A stretch of DNA of 64,000 nt from Myripristis murdjan. Taxonomy: Eukaryota; Chordata; Actinopteri; Holocentriformes; Holocentridae. The notes under the pieces were generated by a model. It did no database searches, was not told the DNA's origin, and saw nothing but the letters and a program-made list of their open reading frames with translations. This document shows, piece after piece, positions 23,601-41,148 of this stretch. The stretch lies in contig NC_043995.1 of assembly GCF_902150065.1 (NCBI RefSeq), positions 26,358,001 to 26,422,000 on the forward strand, read 5' to 3'. The position numbers were made by a program, and so were the translations under genes. Every line of letters starts with the position of its first letter. Within the stretch, counting starts at the first letter, position 1.

Positions 23601-23884
23601 AAAGCCCGTACCTGCATCCACATAAACACAAACTCAGGACCTTAACTGACATTCAGGCTAACTGGGATTTAATGCGTTCTGTTGGCACACAACAAACATT
23701 AATGTCTCTGTACATCCCCCATATGATATCAAAAACTATGCACTTTAATGTGAACCAAGGAAGGTTATAAAATGAAACCTGTAAAAGACTTAAGAAAAGT
23801 GTCTATTTGGGCATTCAATCGTGTAATAGGAGATTGCACACACTCACCTTTAAAGACAAAACTGTAGGCCTCATCTGATCCCAT
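14662..23884 (-). CDS. rab25: Rab25 small GTPase, 5 coding exons
   Basis: This is the epithelial member of the Rab11 family, acting in apical recycling. Coding exons: 23884-23848, 20017-19822, 17346-17153, 15708-15628, 14786-14662, with GT-AG introns and 633 nt in all (210 aa). The P-loop is GESGVGKS (17-24). Switch II reads WDTAGLE, with Leu where other Rabs have the catalytic Gln; this is the RAB25 hallmark. NKAD and ETSAL follow, and the protein ends CCRNI, a double-cysteine prenylation tail. The N terminus [12 protein letters not shown] matches human MGNGTEEDYNFVFK in character. Exons 2-4 have exactly the lengths of those in the neighbouring rab11a-like gene. Teleosts carry rab25a and rab25b; which one this is cannot be decided here. 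AATAAA on the minus strand lies at 14060-14055. Confidence 0.95.
14819..15280 (+). mobile_element. Miniature DNA transposon family A, copy 1
   Basis: About 460 bp bounded by inverted repeats of roughly 30 bp (ACTCAGTGGTCACTTTATTA left; right end complement CACTCAGTGTCACTTTATCA). Its core (AATATAATGTAGTCC, GGAAACACCTCT) recurs in two other places in this window. It begins about 30 bases beyond the acceptor of the last rab25 exon, inside intron 4. Confidence 0.75.
16563..17136. mobile_element. Non-autonomous DNA element in rab25 intron 3
   Basis: Left end TTAAAGGAACACTTCACCC and right end GATGGACTGTTCCTTTA form imperfect inverted repeats of about 18 bp. The element is about 570 bp with an internal (ATT)n patch. 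Its right end stops about 17 bases from the 5' splice site of rab25 exon 3 (17152). The family is unassigned. Confidence 0.55.
22535..22955. repeat. Three-unit degenerate tandem repeat, about 127-146 bp period
   Basis: The phrase CCAAAATGT recurs at 22535, 22662, 22807 (as ACAAAATGT) and 22946, each followed by similar text with TTGTCATGAAAT and GACCT. This resembles a satellite-like repeat common in fish introns. It sits in rab25 intron 1. Confidence 0.75.
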
Positions 23885-25487
23885 AACTCTCCCCATTCAG
23901 TGTTGCCGCCGCACAGTGCGCTGCCTTTTCTCCAACTCCAGCAGCCACAGATTGATAGGAAGATGTAATATGACACTAATACAAACTACTGTGCAAACTC
24001 TCCTTTGAATCCTCAGATTCCAGGTAACAAAATGGCTGCAAAAATGTTTTGCCACATGAATGCCAACCACTAGCCTGTCCTTCACTACCCTTCCCTATTT
24101 GTTAATAGAAAGCTAGCTTGTTTGAACAAGACGTGCTGTGCACAGCCAGGTTGTTCTGCTGCAGTGCAGGGAGGTTGGGTCGGGGAGGGGCAGGCCAAGG
24201 AGGGAGGTGTTTCCTAGGGACGATGGCAGGTTGGACAGGTGAGGTGACTCACAGGTACAGCTGAGAGGGACTCCCAGGCGCCTCCTGCTGGACTGTGAAG
24301 GAGGTAGCCGGTGTCACATTGAATCCAAAAAACATCCTGACAGTGAGGGTGTAATATTTTAGCTGGGCAGGGGAGCAGAAATCATGCCATTTTACCTCCC
24401 ATACTAGATATTTTTACTTACACAATCACAGGTAGGATTGATTTCACTCAGGCACACACACAGTACAAGTGTCCATTTCACTGGAGGGATCAAAACAGGA
24501 GAGCTATGCCCACAAAAAGGCAGAGGTTCAGCCATGCTCAGGGTCAACAGCGATGGACACTTTGGCTTTTGCAGAGATTGAATGTACCTCGATGACAGGA
24601 CATTTGTTTATATACCGAGCTGGCTTGCCACTGGAATAAATGTGACAGCATGTAACGTAAGACTGAGCTGATGAAAATCCTAACTGATGTATGAGTTTGT
24701 CTTTACCAATGTAAAAAAAAAAAATGAATTGAATTGAATTGATCTGAACTGGCCCACACTAAACCTACCACTTTCTCTCTTCCTATAGGACTGATGAAGT
24801 AATTTCTTAATGCACTTAACAATATTTATCACTACTGTTTCTTTTAATGGCATTTTGTGGTGTGTTGCTTGCTTTATGTTGCTGAGATGTTTCACTTCCA
24901 TGTATGCAGGTCGTGTACCATTAAGTGACAATAAAGATCTTAACAAACAAATCAAGTTGTGAATATCAATCCACAAATTGTTTATTATACAAGTTTGAAA
25001 CAAAAAATAGCCATTGATCTTGTCTTACCAGTGAAAAAAAACTTCAACTGAATAAATTTCCTTACACTTTACATGTCTTTACCCCCTTAAAGGATTCAAA
25101 ATATTCTCTGTACTGCTAAATATGATCAGCATATCTGAAATAAAGCTGCAGTTGACTGAATTGATCATTGCACCAGTTGAGAGTGGAATCACTTCAGCAG
25201 CTCTAAATACAGACTTGCCGCCGACATACTGTTTGGACTTTTGAAGTGAATGGAGCAACAGGGGGGGACAAACAGTTAGGAACCCATACACAGGATTAGT
25301 ATTGATAGCCTGATTATAAATACACACATTCTGCACACACAACCACACACCCTCACTCACTCAGATACCCATGTATACGATGCAAACACACAGAATGTCA
25401 CAGTACTCCATGTATAAACTGGATGACACCACGCTTTCTTGGCAAGTCAGACAGAGCCAAAACTTGGGAGCTTCAGCCTGATTTTCC
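23885..25487. other. Spacer upstream of rab25 and downstream of lamtor2
   Basis: No coding sequence was found. A GC-rich, G-rich stretch at about 24165-24260 could belong to the rab25 promoter region. A minus-strand AATAAA at 24986-24981 lies about 500 bases past the lamtor2 stop codon and is a plausible end for that transcript. The rest looks unremarkable. Confidence 0.4.
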
Positions 25488-28400
25488 CTATGAAGCTGCC
25501 ACTTGGGTCAAAGGTTCCTCCAGGTACTGCACCAGGGCTTCTGCCTGCAAATACAACACGGACAGAACGGATATAACAATGGATGTACAGCAGCACGGTG
25601 TTAAAGGCAGTAATCAGATTGTCTTGTTAAGCCTTTGCCCTTATGTATGCCTGTCTCTACAGCCAGACCTCTCCAAATGTGACTTCTAAGGGGCTTTCTG
25701 CTGTTAACCAGTGTGAATGCTGTTACAATGACTGATTTCCCTCTAAAATATGCTCTGAATATGAGCTTCAATGACAAGTCTGAAATGGAAGTATATATTG
25801 CCATAACTAGGTTAATACTGTCACACCTAGGCCAGCTGAGGAATTTTAGGGGAGATATAAATGCAGTATTTCCTCAGGTAATGATCACCACGTGGTTAGT
25901 TTACTTGTTAAGTCAAGCAAGCAGCTCCGTCTTGTTTTGTGACACTGTGTGTTCAGTAGTTACGACATTTACCATCATTGTTATAGTAGCAGGTTCACTA
26001 TTAAAGTCACTCACATGACTTTTACTTGCTGTAAATCAGTTACTTAAATAGTGACATCATCCTGCACTAGTGGGAGTAAATTAAAATTTCAACCAATAAA
26101 AAACTTTATAAATCTTTAAACTTTATCTCTCATCCACCTATCCCTTCAAATAAAACTGTGTTTTTGATATTCTACCGGTTAGAGTCCATTTCATAGGATC
26201 TTTAGATAAGCAAACTGCTCAGGATAAAGCTGGAGCTGGTCGCTTACTGGAATTGATTTTGAAATATGATTCAAAGTCTTTAACACATGCATGGTAGTAG
26301 AAACTCTGCGATTTTTTAAAATTTTCCATTATTTCAAACTCTTATTAAAACTTTTTGCTTGCAGGTCCAAAAAGCCTTTGAAGGAAAAAAATCTTGAATG
26401 TTGGCAGCCCCTATTTATTATATACACAGCTAATTTCAGTGATTAACTGCTCATTTATTTTATATTGACGTATATCTACTGAAAAGTGAACATATTTGAC
26501 CCAAGTTGATAGTGAAACAGCTTGAAGTTCATTTGTTGTGTTGTATTTGCTGTATTACACTGCACACTTCAGCGATGATGGAAAAGGTGTGAAACCCAAA
26601 GTTTGTAAAGGTCTCACCTTTGCTTTAAGCATTCCAAAGCCCACTGTCTCTTTGGCGTACATGCACAGGAGCAGGTTGGCAACCCGTGTGATGGCCACCC
26701 TGCCCTCCTGAAAAGAAAAGAGGATCCTTCTGTCAAACTGGGGATAAGATAGCCCAAATCCTTCTCACAACACACACCAGCATGTGCTGGAGAATAAACC
26801 ACTGCAAAGATGTCCAAAATGATAGTGCTGCATAGGAATGGGGAGAAAATTATTCACTTAAGTATTGCTATTCTTTTTAAGATTTTTTGATTGAATTTTT
26901 TTTTTATTAATTAGGCTTTTGTGGTGGATAAATATCACTCCAAAGTTAGGCTAAATTAGGGCGACAGAAAATATAGCATGGCTATTTTCAAAGGTGTCCC
27001 TTGACCTTTGACCTTCAGATATCTAAATGAAAATGGGTTCTCTGGGCACCTACAGCTCTCCCCTTTGCAAACATGCACGTTTTATGCTAATCCCACGCAA
27101 TCTGGAGCACAAACCATGCAGTTTTTTGCATGCAGTACAAATGGATGCATGATATTCTAAAACTGTGCATTTCTGCATGCTGGGGCCTTAACAGCCTTGG
27201 AGTTGTATAAATTGGGTTTGGCTGGAAAGCTGACACAACTGTGGATTTAGTGAGCAACATTTGATTCATGTGTGATGATGTTAGCCCTATAGTAGACATC
27301 TCATAGTAGTGAGGACATTTTTTAGATCTTGACGTCACTGTATAAAATGACCCAATGTCACCTTTAAGATGATCACAGCCTCATTAAACTTTACATCCAC
27401 AAACTAGAGGATAATGCAAAAAACAAAAGACACAACAAATTGTAATACTGCAAGTATCGCAATACTTGTAGGGTCGCAATGCATATCAAATCAACACCAA
27501 AGTACTGTGATAGTACCAAAGTGGGAGATAAACATGTCATCCCAGCAGAGGTGTTGCAGCTCTTACCATACAATCCATCAAGATGAATTTGAGTTTGTCT
27601 TCATTGAAGGCTTGATGGCCGTTCTTGTCGTAGGCTGCCCAGATGTTGCTGGCAATAGCAGCTGTCACCCGGGCGTCCGTGTCCCCGTACCCCGAGTAGG
27701 CAAGAAGCGAGCCTTCGTTATTCAGTAATCTGGGGGAAACAGAGAGCACAGGATTTCATTTAATCACCCAGCAGCCTGGCATGTGACATGTTTTTAGTCA
27801 AGCTTTAACTCTCACCCATATAAACTGAATTTATTATTTTATGCTTTCATCAGCATCAGCAGACTTAAGCATAAAATTCATTGGTCCCTTGAATGTTTGG
27901 CCAAGGATGAAAACCCACCCTGCGTTCCAAATCGCATACTTATACTTTTTACTTTTAGTATGTACTGCAGCTGCCCTTACAAAGTATGTAGTTTAGTATG
28001 TATTGGGACATACTAATTCTTTTTTCCCCTACTAAATAGTATGGTAGTATGGGTATTGGAACGCAGGGCAAGTCTCAAAGAAACGCAAGCTAGCTAAAGT
28101 TGCAGCTACGAATATAAGGCTTTTACAAAATAAAAGTCTATGTAAAGTCACAATAATTCCTTTTTTTTTTTATTTTTTTTTTTTATTCACACTGTTGGTT
28201 GGTTGGTTGGCCTTGAGACGGTCACCTAACGTTAGTACGATAGAAATTAAGTTGATTTTTTCCCCCTCATTTTTCATTTAGGATACACCAAGCTAACACT
28301 TTGACGAGTATGCCACGGCTGACCAGTTTTACAAGATCATTCTGGAGAAAACTTGACTCATCAGGAGAAGCAGTCAATGGTACAAAATTTCCGTGTTTGT

Positions 28401-28562
28401 AAAAAAAAAAAAAAGTGACTGAACTGTTAGGCTGTGTGTGTCTAGCTTGGTGAGCTAGCCGCATCGAGCTAGCCTGCTAGCTGGCAGTACTCACAGTGTG
28501 CTTTGGACGCCGCTGGTGTTGGCCTGGCTGAGCACCTGTGTCAGCGCCTTTGGTCGTAACAT
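25488..28562 (-). CDS. lamtor2: LAMTOR2 (p14), Ragulator subunit, 4 coding exons
   Basis: LAMTOR2 is a roadblock-fold protein that pairs with LAMTOR3 in the Ragulator complex on late endosomes and lysosomes, where it helps Rag GTPases recruit mTORC1 and scaffolds MEK1/ERK. Coding exons: 28562-28495, 27729-27567, 26707-26618, 25544-25488. They total 378 nt, giving 125 aa, the same length as the human protein. The product begins [13 protein letters not shown], contains [20 protein letters not shown] and ends LTQVAAS, with only a few substitutions from human. All junctions are GT-AG. The neighbours rab25 and ubqln4 match human 1q22. A ZNF143-like site lies about 155 bases upstream of the start codon. 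Confidence 0.97.
26970..27330. mobile_element. Interspersed repeat in lamtor2 intron 2
   Basis: The text CCTTTGACCTTCAGATATCT, ATGAAAATGGGTTCT and CATGCACGTTTTATGCTAAT matches a pattern I recall as widely dispersed in fish genomes. Ends and class are not resolved here. Confidence 0.4.
27918..28068. mobile_element. 151-bp palindromic miniature element
   Basis: The ends are inverted: CCCTGCGTTCCAAATCGCAT on the left and TATTGGAACGCAGGG on the right, with AGTATG/CATACT motifs inside. It lies in lamtor2 intron 1 and encodes nothing. Confidence 0.7.
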
Positions 28563-28715
28563 GGCTGTCTATTCACTAACCTGTTATTACGTTACGGAAA
28601 CCTAAAGCCTAAAAGCTGTAACTCTGCCGATAAATCCTCACACAACCTCCTCAACTCAGCTCCAACTACAATCAAGTCAGCTGATGTTTTCTTCCCTTTA
28701 CGGATACATTCGCAG

Positions 28716-28735
28716 TGCATTCTGGGAGTTGTAGT
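28716..28735 (-). promoter_or_regulatory. ZNF143/Staf-type element in the lamtor2 promoter
   Basis: On the minus strand this reads ACTACAACTCCCAGAATGCA, one base off the well-known ACTACAATTCCCAGAATGC motif bound by ZNF143/Staf. It lies about 155 bases upstream of the lamtor2 ATG, where such sites usually occur in housekeeping promoters. Function is inferred from motif and position. Confidence 0.65.
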
Positions 28736-28805
28736 TTACAAATCTCTCTGAAGCCCTGATTTTTAACTGGATTGCAAACTCCACTAGTGCAAATTGATTT
28801 AAATA

Positions 28806-29512
28806 CACTACTCACAAAAAGTTAGGGATATTTGGCTTTTGGGTGAAATTTATGGAAAATGTAAAAAGTTCACGCTACAGTGATATTATATCATGAAAGT
28901 AGGGCATTTAAGTAGAAGCATACACTGGTGATTTCCTCATCTCAAACAATTTCTTGAAACAAAAGCCAACAACAGTGGTGGATATACCACAACAAAAAAT
29001 GTCAGTGTCAATAACTTGTCATGTGCCCTTGAGCATCAATTACAGCTTGACAACGACGTCTCATGTTGTTCACAAGTCGACTTATTGTCTGCTGAGGCAT
29101 GGCATCCCACTCTTCTTGAAGGGCGGCCCTCAGGACATTGAGGTTCTGGGGTACAGAGCTCTGAGCCTCTACACGGCGACTCAGCTGATCCCATAGGTTT
29201 TCTATGGGATTCAGGTCTGAGAAAGTGCAGGCCACTCCATTTGAGGTACCCCAGTCTCCAGCAGCCGTTCCCTAATGATACGACCTCGATGAGCTGGAGC
29301 ATCAGACACCTGATGTGAATTTTGCCGTTAAACTCCTTGTTAGAGAACAGCAACTTGTGCAAAAAGTACTGAAACACTGAAAAGTTGGACATGTGCATTC
29401 AAAAGTTTACAGAAGGTCACATTAAGTTCACCTGTAAAGGTTATAATGCATTTTAGGTTCATCCTGAAATTTCACCCGAAAGCCGAATATCCCTAACTTT
29501 TTGTGAGTAGTG
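28806..29512 (-). mobile_element. Deleted Tc1-like DNA transposon
   Basis: A 707-bp element is flanked by TA dinucleotides (28804-28805 and 29513-29514). Its ends are inverted repeats of roughly 45-50 bp starting CACTACTCACAAAAAGTTAG. Inside, the minus strand (about 29235-29008) encodes only the C-terminal end of a Tc1 transposase, including SDLNPIENLWDQL with the last catalytic Glu, and ends HMTSY. The N-terminal DNA-binding part and the first catalytic residues are gone, so it is non-autonomous. It sits between lamtor2 and ubqln4. Confidence 0.85.
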
Positions 29513-31331
29513 TAATAGATTTAGGAAATGATACCACTTGTACTTTTTATCTATAATTTAATTTTTGTGGTTTCTTTTATATTGATGTGTACCTGTTTCC
29601 CTTTTCATGCACTTTAATTGTATGTATCCATTGAAAAATTTGTCCTGTGAAGCACTTACAGTTTGGAAAAGTGTGACATAATGCGCATGTCAAGTTTATT
29701 ATTGCTGTAGTGTCTGAGACCACTCTTTCATGTGACACACGATTGCACCAGCGATGAGGGTCAGCGACCAACACATCCGCCCACAAAATGTGCACAGCAG
29801 TAGCGCGTTCCTCCAAGCCACAGTGTGTATAAACATTTATTTTGATCTCTGAGGAGTAGTAATATACTTGTCAGACCATACAGATATCACTGGAAGAAGC
29901 AAGCAATCCGTCATAGGCCACTCTGTTTTACTACCTCAAGGCAACGCACACTGCAGGTCTACATCGATACGCCAAGCAAGAATTAAATAGCACACCTTCC
30001 CAATTTCAACTAACAATAAATTATTCATACATACTTCAGATTTTTAAAAGGGTATTACTCAGCAAGATAGAGAGAATGGAGTCCAAAAAAAAAAAAAAAA
30101 AGGCAGAGCTGAACTGATTTCCTTTGAGGGCTGGTATTCGAAATAATGAATTGGATTAAGGGGGAAACAGATCAGAAAAAAAATTAGATATGAGCAAACA
30201 GCTACCATGAGATTTGATAGATAATTTTGCCATGTATTGCTGAAGCCAATGCGATATATTTAGGCACTACACTGCTTGTATGAAAATACACAACATTGTT
30301 AAGGTAAAAGGATTCATCTTTTCATTTTTAATCAGTTTAAAAACATTTCACCGATATTTTTTCACATTGTCTACTCCGTAAGAGCCTCAACTGATCATTA
30401 CAACAGATTGTTGATAATATATATATATATATTTATATATAGTTATTGCAGGGTTGATGAACTACCTTACTAGTCTCTCAACCTGAAAAATCAACCTGAC
30501 GACCCCCCCCTCCCTCCCAAAAAAAAAAAAAAAATCTTAGGCAGCTGTGAGGACTATACAAACATTATTCCAACCCTAGACTTTGGGAAGAAAACAAAAC
30601 AAAAGACAAAATATCCAGAAATGTAAGGGAAGAGACAGTGGATAATTTCAACAACTCTTGCAATAAATACTAGTCAATCAGGCAGAATTAAGGATACAGA
30701 AGAAAAAAAAAAGTGATGAAAAAACAAGCACGTTCTCCAGACAGAGAGCAGAGTGAGTCTTCCAAACAACAGCAACATCACTCCAGTTCAAATCGCACTT
30801 TTGAAAACTCTAAGTCACCACCTAAATACAATGTTAAAAATTATGTGTTAATTCCTTGGTACCCTCATGCAGATGTCCAATGAATGAGCACTCGTCATGT
30901 CAGAAATCATCTCAGGCTTCGCTGGCGGGAGTAACACGGCGATGGTGGCGGCGTTAGTTGCGGCGGCGTTTCACAGCGATATTGTCATTGCACAGCATTA
31001 GCACAGGACCATTTCTGTTAGGGACTGAAACCGGCAACACTATCCCTCGCCCTCTCCCACTAAGACCTCCCAACCTGCCTGTCTATATTTTCCTATCGTT
31101 CACAGATCTGCTGAAGAGATTAGAAGTGACTGGAATTCCACTGAGTCCGTTTGAGGGTTGCTGACTTGCATGTGATCAAGGACAGTGTTCGTTTATTTTT
31201 CTGATCTCCCATCCCAGCCCTCAACCCTACCAGTCTTCAAACTTCACCCCCAGAATCCCGCTTCCCCTTCTCTTTGTCATTTTTTTCCACCCCCAACACC
31301 CCCACAGTGAGCTGAGGGGGGCTGAGTTGAG
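29513..31331 (-). other. Probable ubqln4 3' UTR and spacer
   Basis: No coding sequence was recognised. Minus-strand AATAAA signals lie at 31197-31192 and 29841-29836, allowing a short (about 140 base) or long (about 1.5 kb) ubqln4 3' UTR. A short (AT)n tract lies near 30418-30440. The GC-rich patch at 30925-30970 is unexplained. Confidence 0.4.
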
Positions 31332-37623
<6,292 letters not shown>

Positions 37624-38048
37624 CTTTACTACTCCTTGTGCCGCCTTCAGGTGTCCCTCGTCACTTCTCATTTCTGCGGGTGGGTGTTTAAAATGCGGCT
37701 TGTCCTTCCGCAACAGCAGGTTTTGGTAGCTGTCATTTTAATTTAGAAATCAAGCAGCATACAAATATGCCACCCGCGGTTTTCGCAATTTGGCATCATA
37801 CTAAGTCCAGTCTCTCTCCGTTTTTTTTGTCGCTTCCTTAATCTGAGTTAGCTCGTGGTTTTGTTCCGACACCACATGAAGGCCTCATAAGCATCATCGA
37901 GCCGACAAGAATGACAAAGCTGAGTAAAAACACTGAGCGAGAATCACAACAGTGAAGCCTAGTGGCATATATTTTGTCTCAGTAACTGTAAAACTTTACA
38001 TTTTCCTTTTGGAAGATTGCAGACACATCTCAGAGCAGAGAGATACTG

Positions 38049-38082
<34 letters not shown>

Positions 38083-39112
38083 CTTTTATTAATTCATTTT
38101 TTGTAGAATTACTCTATTAATTTAAAAATAATTAAGTGGTAATGATGTATTCTCTGTTCAGATGACTATACAATATTACAAATACTTTTTACAGTAGACT
38201 GAGGATTTGGTGTGGTGTATTTTCTGTTTGGATGACTGTGTGATATTCATTACTTTGGGTTGACTTATGCTTTGGTGCTGTGCAAATGGCAACACTTGCA
38301 AATCAACTTATGACTGCATGATATAAACACCTGTCACACAGTTCTCTGTAGCACCTCCCTTATTTGGGTCACATAACATCACAGTAAAAGCCTCTTATCG
38401 CTGTATAACAAGTATGTAAAGCAAAATTCATTGTTTGGTAAGAGCATGCAGTGGGGGTTGAATGTCACTGATGCATGAGGCAACATGAGGCACAGTGTTG
38501 CCTTCCTTTTTTCTGCATGATTATCCAGTGTCCTTATCAGCCATCAGCTCTTTTACAGGTTTTCATATTAAGGATGATATGAAAAATATGTCTGTTGAAT
38601 GTCTCAGAGAGAGTCTGGCAATAAAATAATAAGCAAGAAGTAGTTTCATTCCACTAAAGGCTGATAAATTAGAGCAGAGCTTTCATGCAGTATGTTTTCA
38701 CAGATCCATTAACACATTAACACACACCAGGACACTCATCTATCCTCTCTGAGTTTTGTCCTCTAATTTTTATTCATGTTACTGGAATGCCATAGCATAG
38801 AGATACCATAAAGTACTATAATTAGGTCTGCCTTGAGAAGACACAAACACATCATATTGTGTATTCCCAATATTCTAAGAAGATTACAGTGATATTTGTT
38901 TAGAGATACTGTAAAAACTGTAAAAACATTAAAGTTGATGATAAACAGTGTGTATGCATTAGTTGTCTTTTTTTTTTTTTTTTTTGGTTTGTTCTTGTCC
39001 AGATTTTGAAGGTGAACGTCTAAACTTGACTCATTTTAAAAAAGTGAATGGGATCTTTCTTAAAACTATTTCAGTATTGCAAGTGCATTTTCTCCACAGA
39101 TGATTTCAACAA
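37624..39112. other. Spacer upstream of ubqln4
   Basis: The first 200 bases or so are the likely ubqln4 promoter and 5' UTR. No TATA box was recognised. A 28-base T-tract lies at 38050-38077. No other gene, RNA or clear element was seen. Confidence 0.35.
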
Positions 39113-39114
39113 TA

Positions 39115-40363
39115 TACACTATATTACCAAAAGTATTCGCTCACCCATTCAAATGATCAGAATCAGGTGTCCTAATCACTTGGCCTGGCCACAGGTGTAT
39201 AAAATCAAGCACTCAGGCATGCAGACTGTGAAACAAGACATTTGTGAAAGAATGGGCCGCTCTCAGGAGCTCAGTGAATTCCAGCATGGAACTGTCATAG
39301 GATGCCACCTGTGCAACAAATCCAGTCGTGAAATTTCCTCGCTCCTAAATATTCCACAGTCAACTGTCAGCTCTATTATAACAAAATGGAAGCGTTTGGG
39401 AACAACAGCAACTCAGCCACGAAGTGGTAGGCCACGTAAAGTGACGGAGAGGGGTCAGCGGATGCTGAAGCGCATAGAGCAAAGAGGTCGCCGACTTTCT
39501 GCACAGTCAATTGCTACAGAGCTACAAACTTCATGTGACCTTCAGATTAGCCCAAGTACAGTAGCGCAGAGAGCTTCATGGAATGGGTTTCCATGGCCGA
39601 GCAGCTGCAGCCAAGCCACACATCACCAAGTGCAATGCAAAGCGTCGGATGCAATGGTGTAAAGCACGCCGCCACTGGCCTCTAGAGCAGTGGAGACGCG
39701 TTCTCTGGAGTGATGAATCACGCTTTTCCATCTGGCAATCTGATGGACGAGTCTGGGTTTGGAGGTTGCCAGGAGAACGGTACATTTCAGACTGCGTTGT
39801 GCCGACTGTGAAATTTGGTGGAGGAGGAATTATGGTGTGGGGTTGTTTTTCAGGAGCTGGGCTTGGCCCCTTAGTTCCAGTGAAAGGAACTTTGAATGCT
39901 TCAGGATACCAAAACATTTTGGACAATTCCATGCTCCCAACCTTGTGGGAACAGTTTGGAGCGGGCCTCTTCCAACATGACTGTGCACCAGTGCACAAAG
40001 CAAGGTCCATAAAGACATGGATGACAGAGTCTGGTGTGGATGAACTTGACTGGCCTGCACAGAGTCCTGACCTGAACCCGATAGAACACCTTTGGGATGA
40101 ATTAGAGCGGAGACTGAGAGCCAGGCCTTCTCGACCAACATCAGTGTGTGACCTCACCAATGCGCTTTTGGAAGAATGGTCAAAAATTCCTATAAACACT
40201 CTCCTCAACCTTGTGGACAGTCTTCCCAGAAGAGTTGAAGCTGTAATAGCTGCAAAAGGTGGACCGACATCATATTGAACTCTATGGGTTAGGAATGGGA
40301 TGGCACTTCAGTTCATAGTATGAGTAAAGGCAGGTGAGCGAATACTTTTGGTAATATAGTGTA
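39115..40363 (+). mobile_element. Tc1-like DNA transposon, nearly intact
   Basis: The element is 1249 bp with perfect 31-bp terminal inverted repeats (39115-39145 and 40333-40363, starting TACACTATATTACCAAAAGT) and a TA target duplication on each side. It carries one plus-strand transposase of the DD34E Tc1 group, interrupted by a single frameshift. Identical ends suggest recent arrival. Confidence 0.93.
39252..40278 (+). pseudogene. Tc1-like transposase, one frameshift
   Basis: This is a cut-and-paste transposase of about 340 aa. The start could be the Met at 39219 or at 39252 (MGRSQELSEFQ). The N-terminal half holds paired-like helix-turn-helix DNA-binding segments and the GRPRK basic motif. 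The C-terminal half has the catalytic triad: Asp in WSDESRF, Asp in FQHDCAPVH and Glu in [11 protein letters not shown]. An extra base near 39561-39564 shifts the frame between the two halves. Downstream of that, the frame is open to the stop at 40276-40278. Apart from that change it looks whole. Confidence 0.9.
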
Positions 40364-41148
40364 TATAAAAGTCTATTTCTAATTTGTTTCTAGACAGCTG
40401 TATATTTCAAGCCAACTTGGAAACATCTAACTATTTCACAACATTGGCCTGTTTTCAGTCGATGTATGATAAGGTTTTGGTTAGTCAGGACCTGTTGGTA
40501 CACTCTCAAATCTCAGCAGTTACATAAAGTTACACCTTTTTGTTTCTTTGGCTTCTATTGCACACTGCGGTATCAAGATTACCACCAATGTTGTAGTTAT
40601 CTTTTCTCGTTGCATTGGCGTGGCTACATTCTGATAATTTCTATTTTTTGTTTAGCATAATAATGAAGAAATCAAGTCTAATCTGGCCCAAATTATTTCG
40701 CATTGACTTTCTGCAGGGTTCCACCTTCACAAATACTCTTGAAACAATTAGAGCAGCAGGGAATACAAACATACTCCACTGACCTGGATCAACCATTAAC
40801 AAAAAGTCAACATCATATGATAAATTTTCACAGCCCACACCCAGAATTTTACAGATAACCAGGCAATATAAGTTTTCGTCCAGTTCACCACTGAGGCAGA
40901 TGCCCATGGTCCTGACCGTCTGAGTGTGTGAGCTGTGAAATCCTCCGGGCTGTAAGGTATGAGAGCAAATTTAGGACATTTTAGCTGATATTGTTGATAA
41001 AATGTTTCACAAGTGTAGCCTTACCTTGGATTATAGGCTGTTTCAAATTAATTTACTGCAAGTTATCTTAATTTTTCTAAAAAGAACAAGCCATGCATAA
41101 CTTTTTTTCATTCAAATGCTTTGCTAGATTGTTGATTGTTCTGTGAAA
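40364..41148 (+). other. Spacer upstream of the PI-PLC-like gene
   Basis: The region is AT-rich with no protein family recognised. The stretch around 40830-40955 is less AT-rich and ends at a possible donor (GTATGAG), so it might be a 5' untranslated exon of the PI-PLC-like gene; this is a guess. The promoter is not resolved. Confidence 0.25.
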
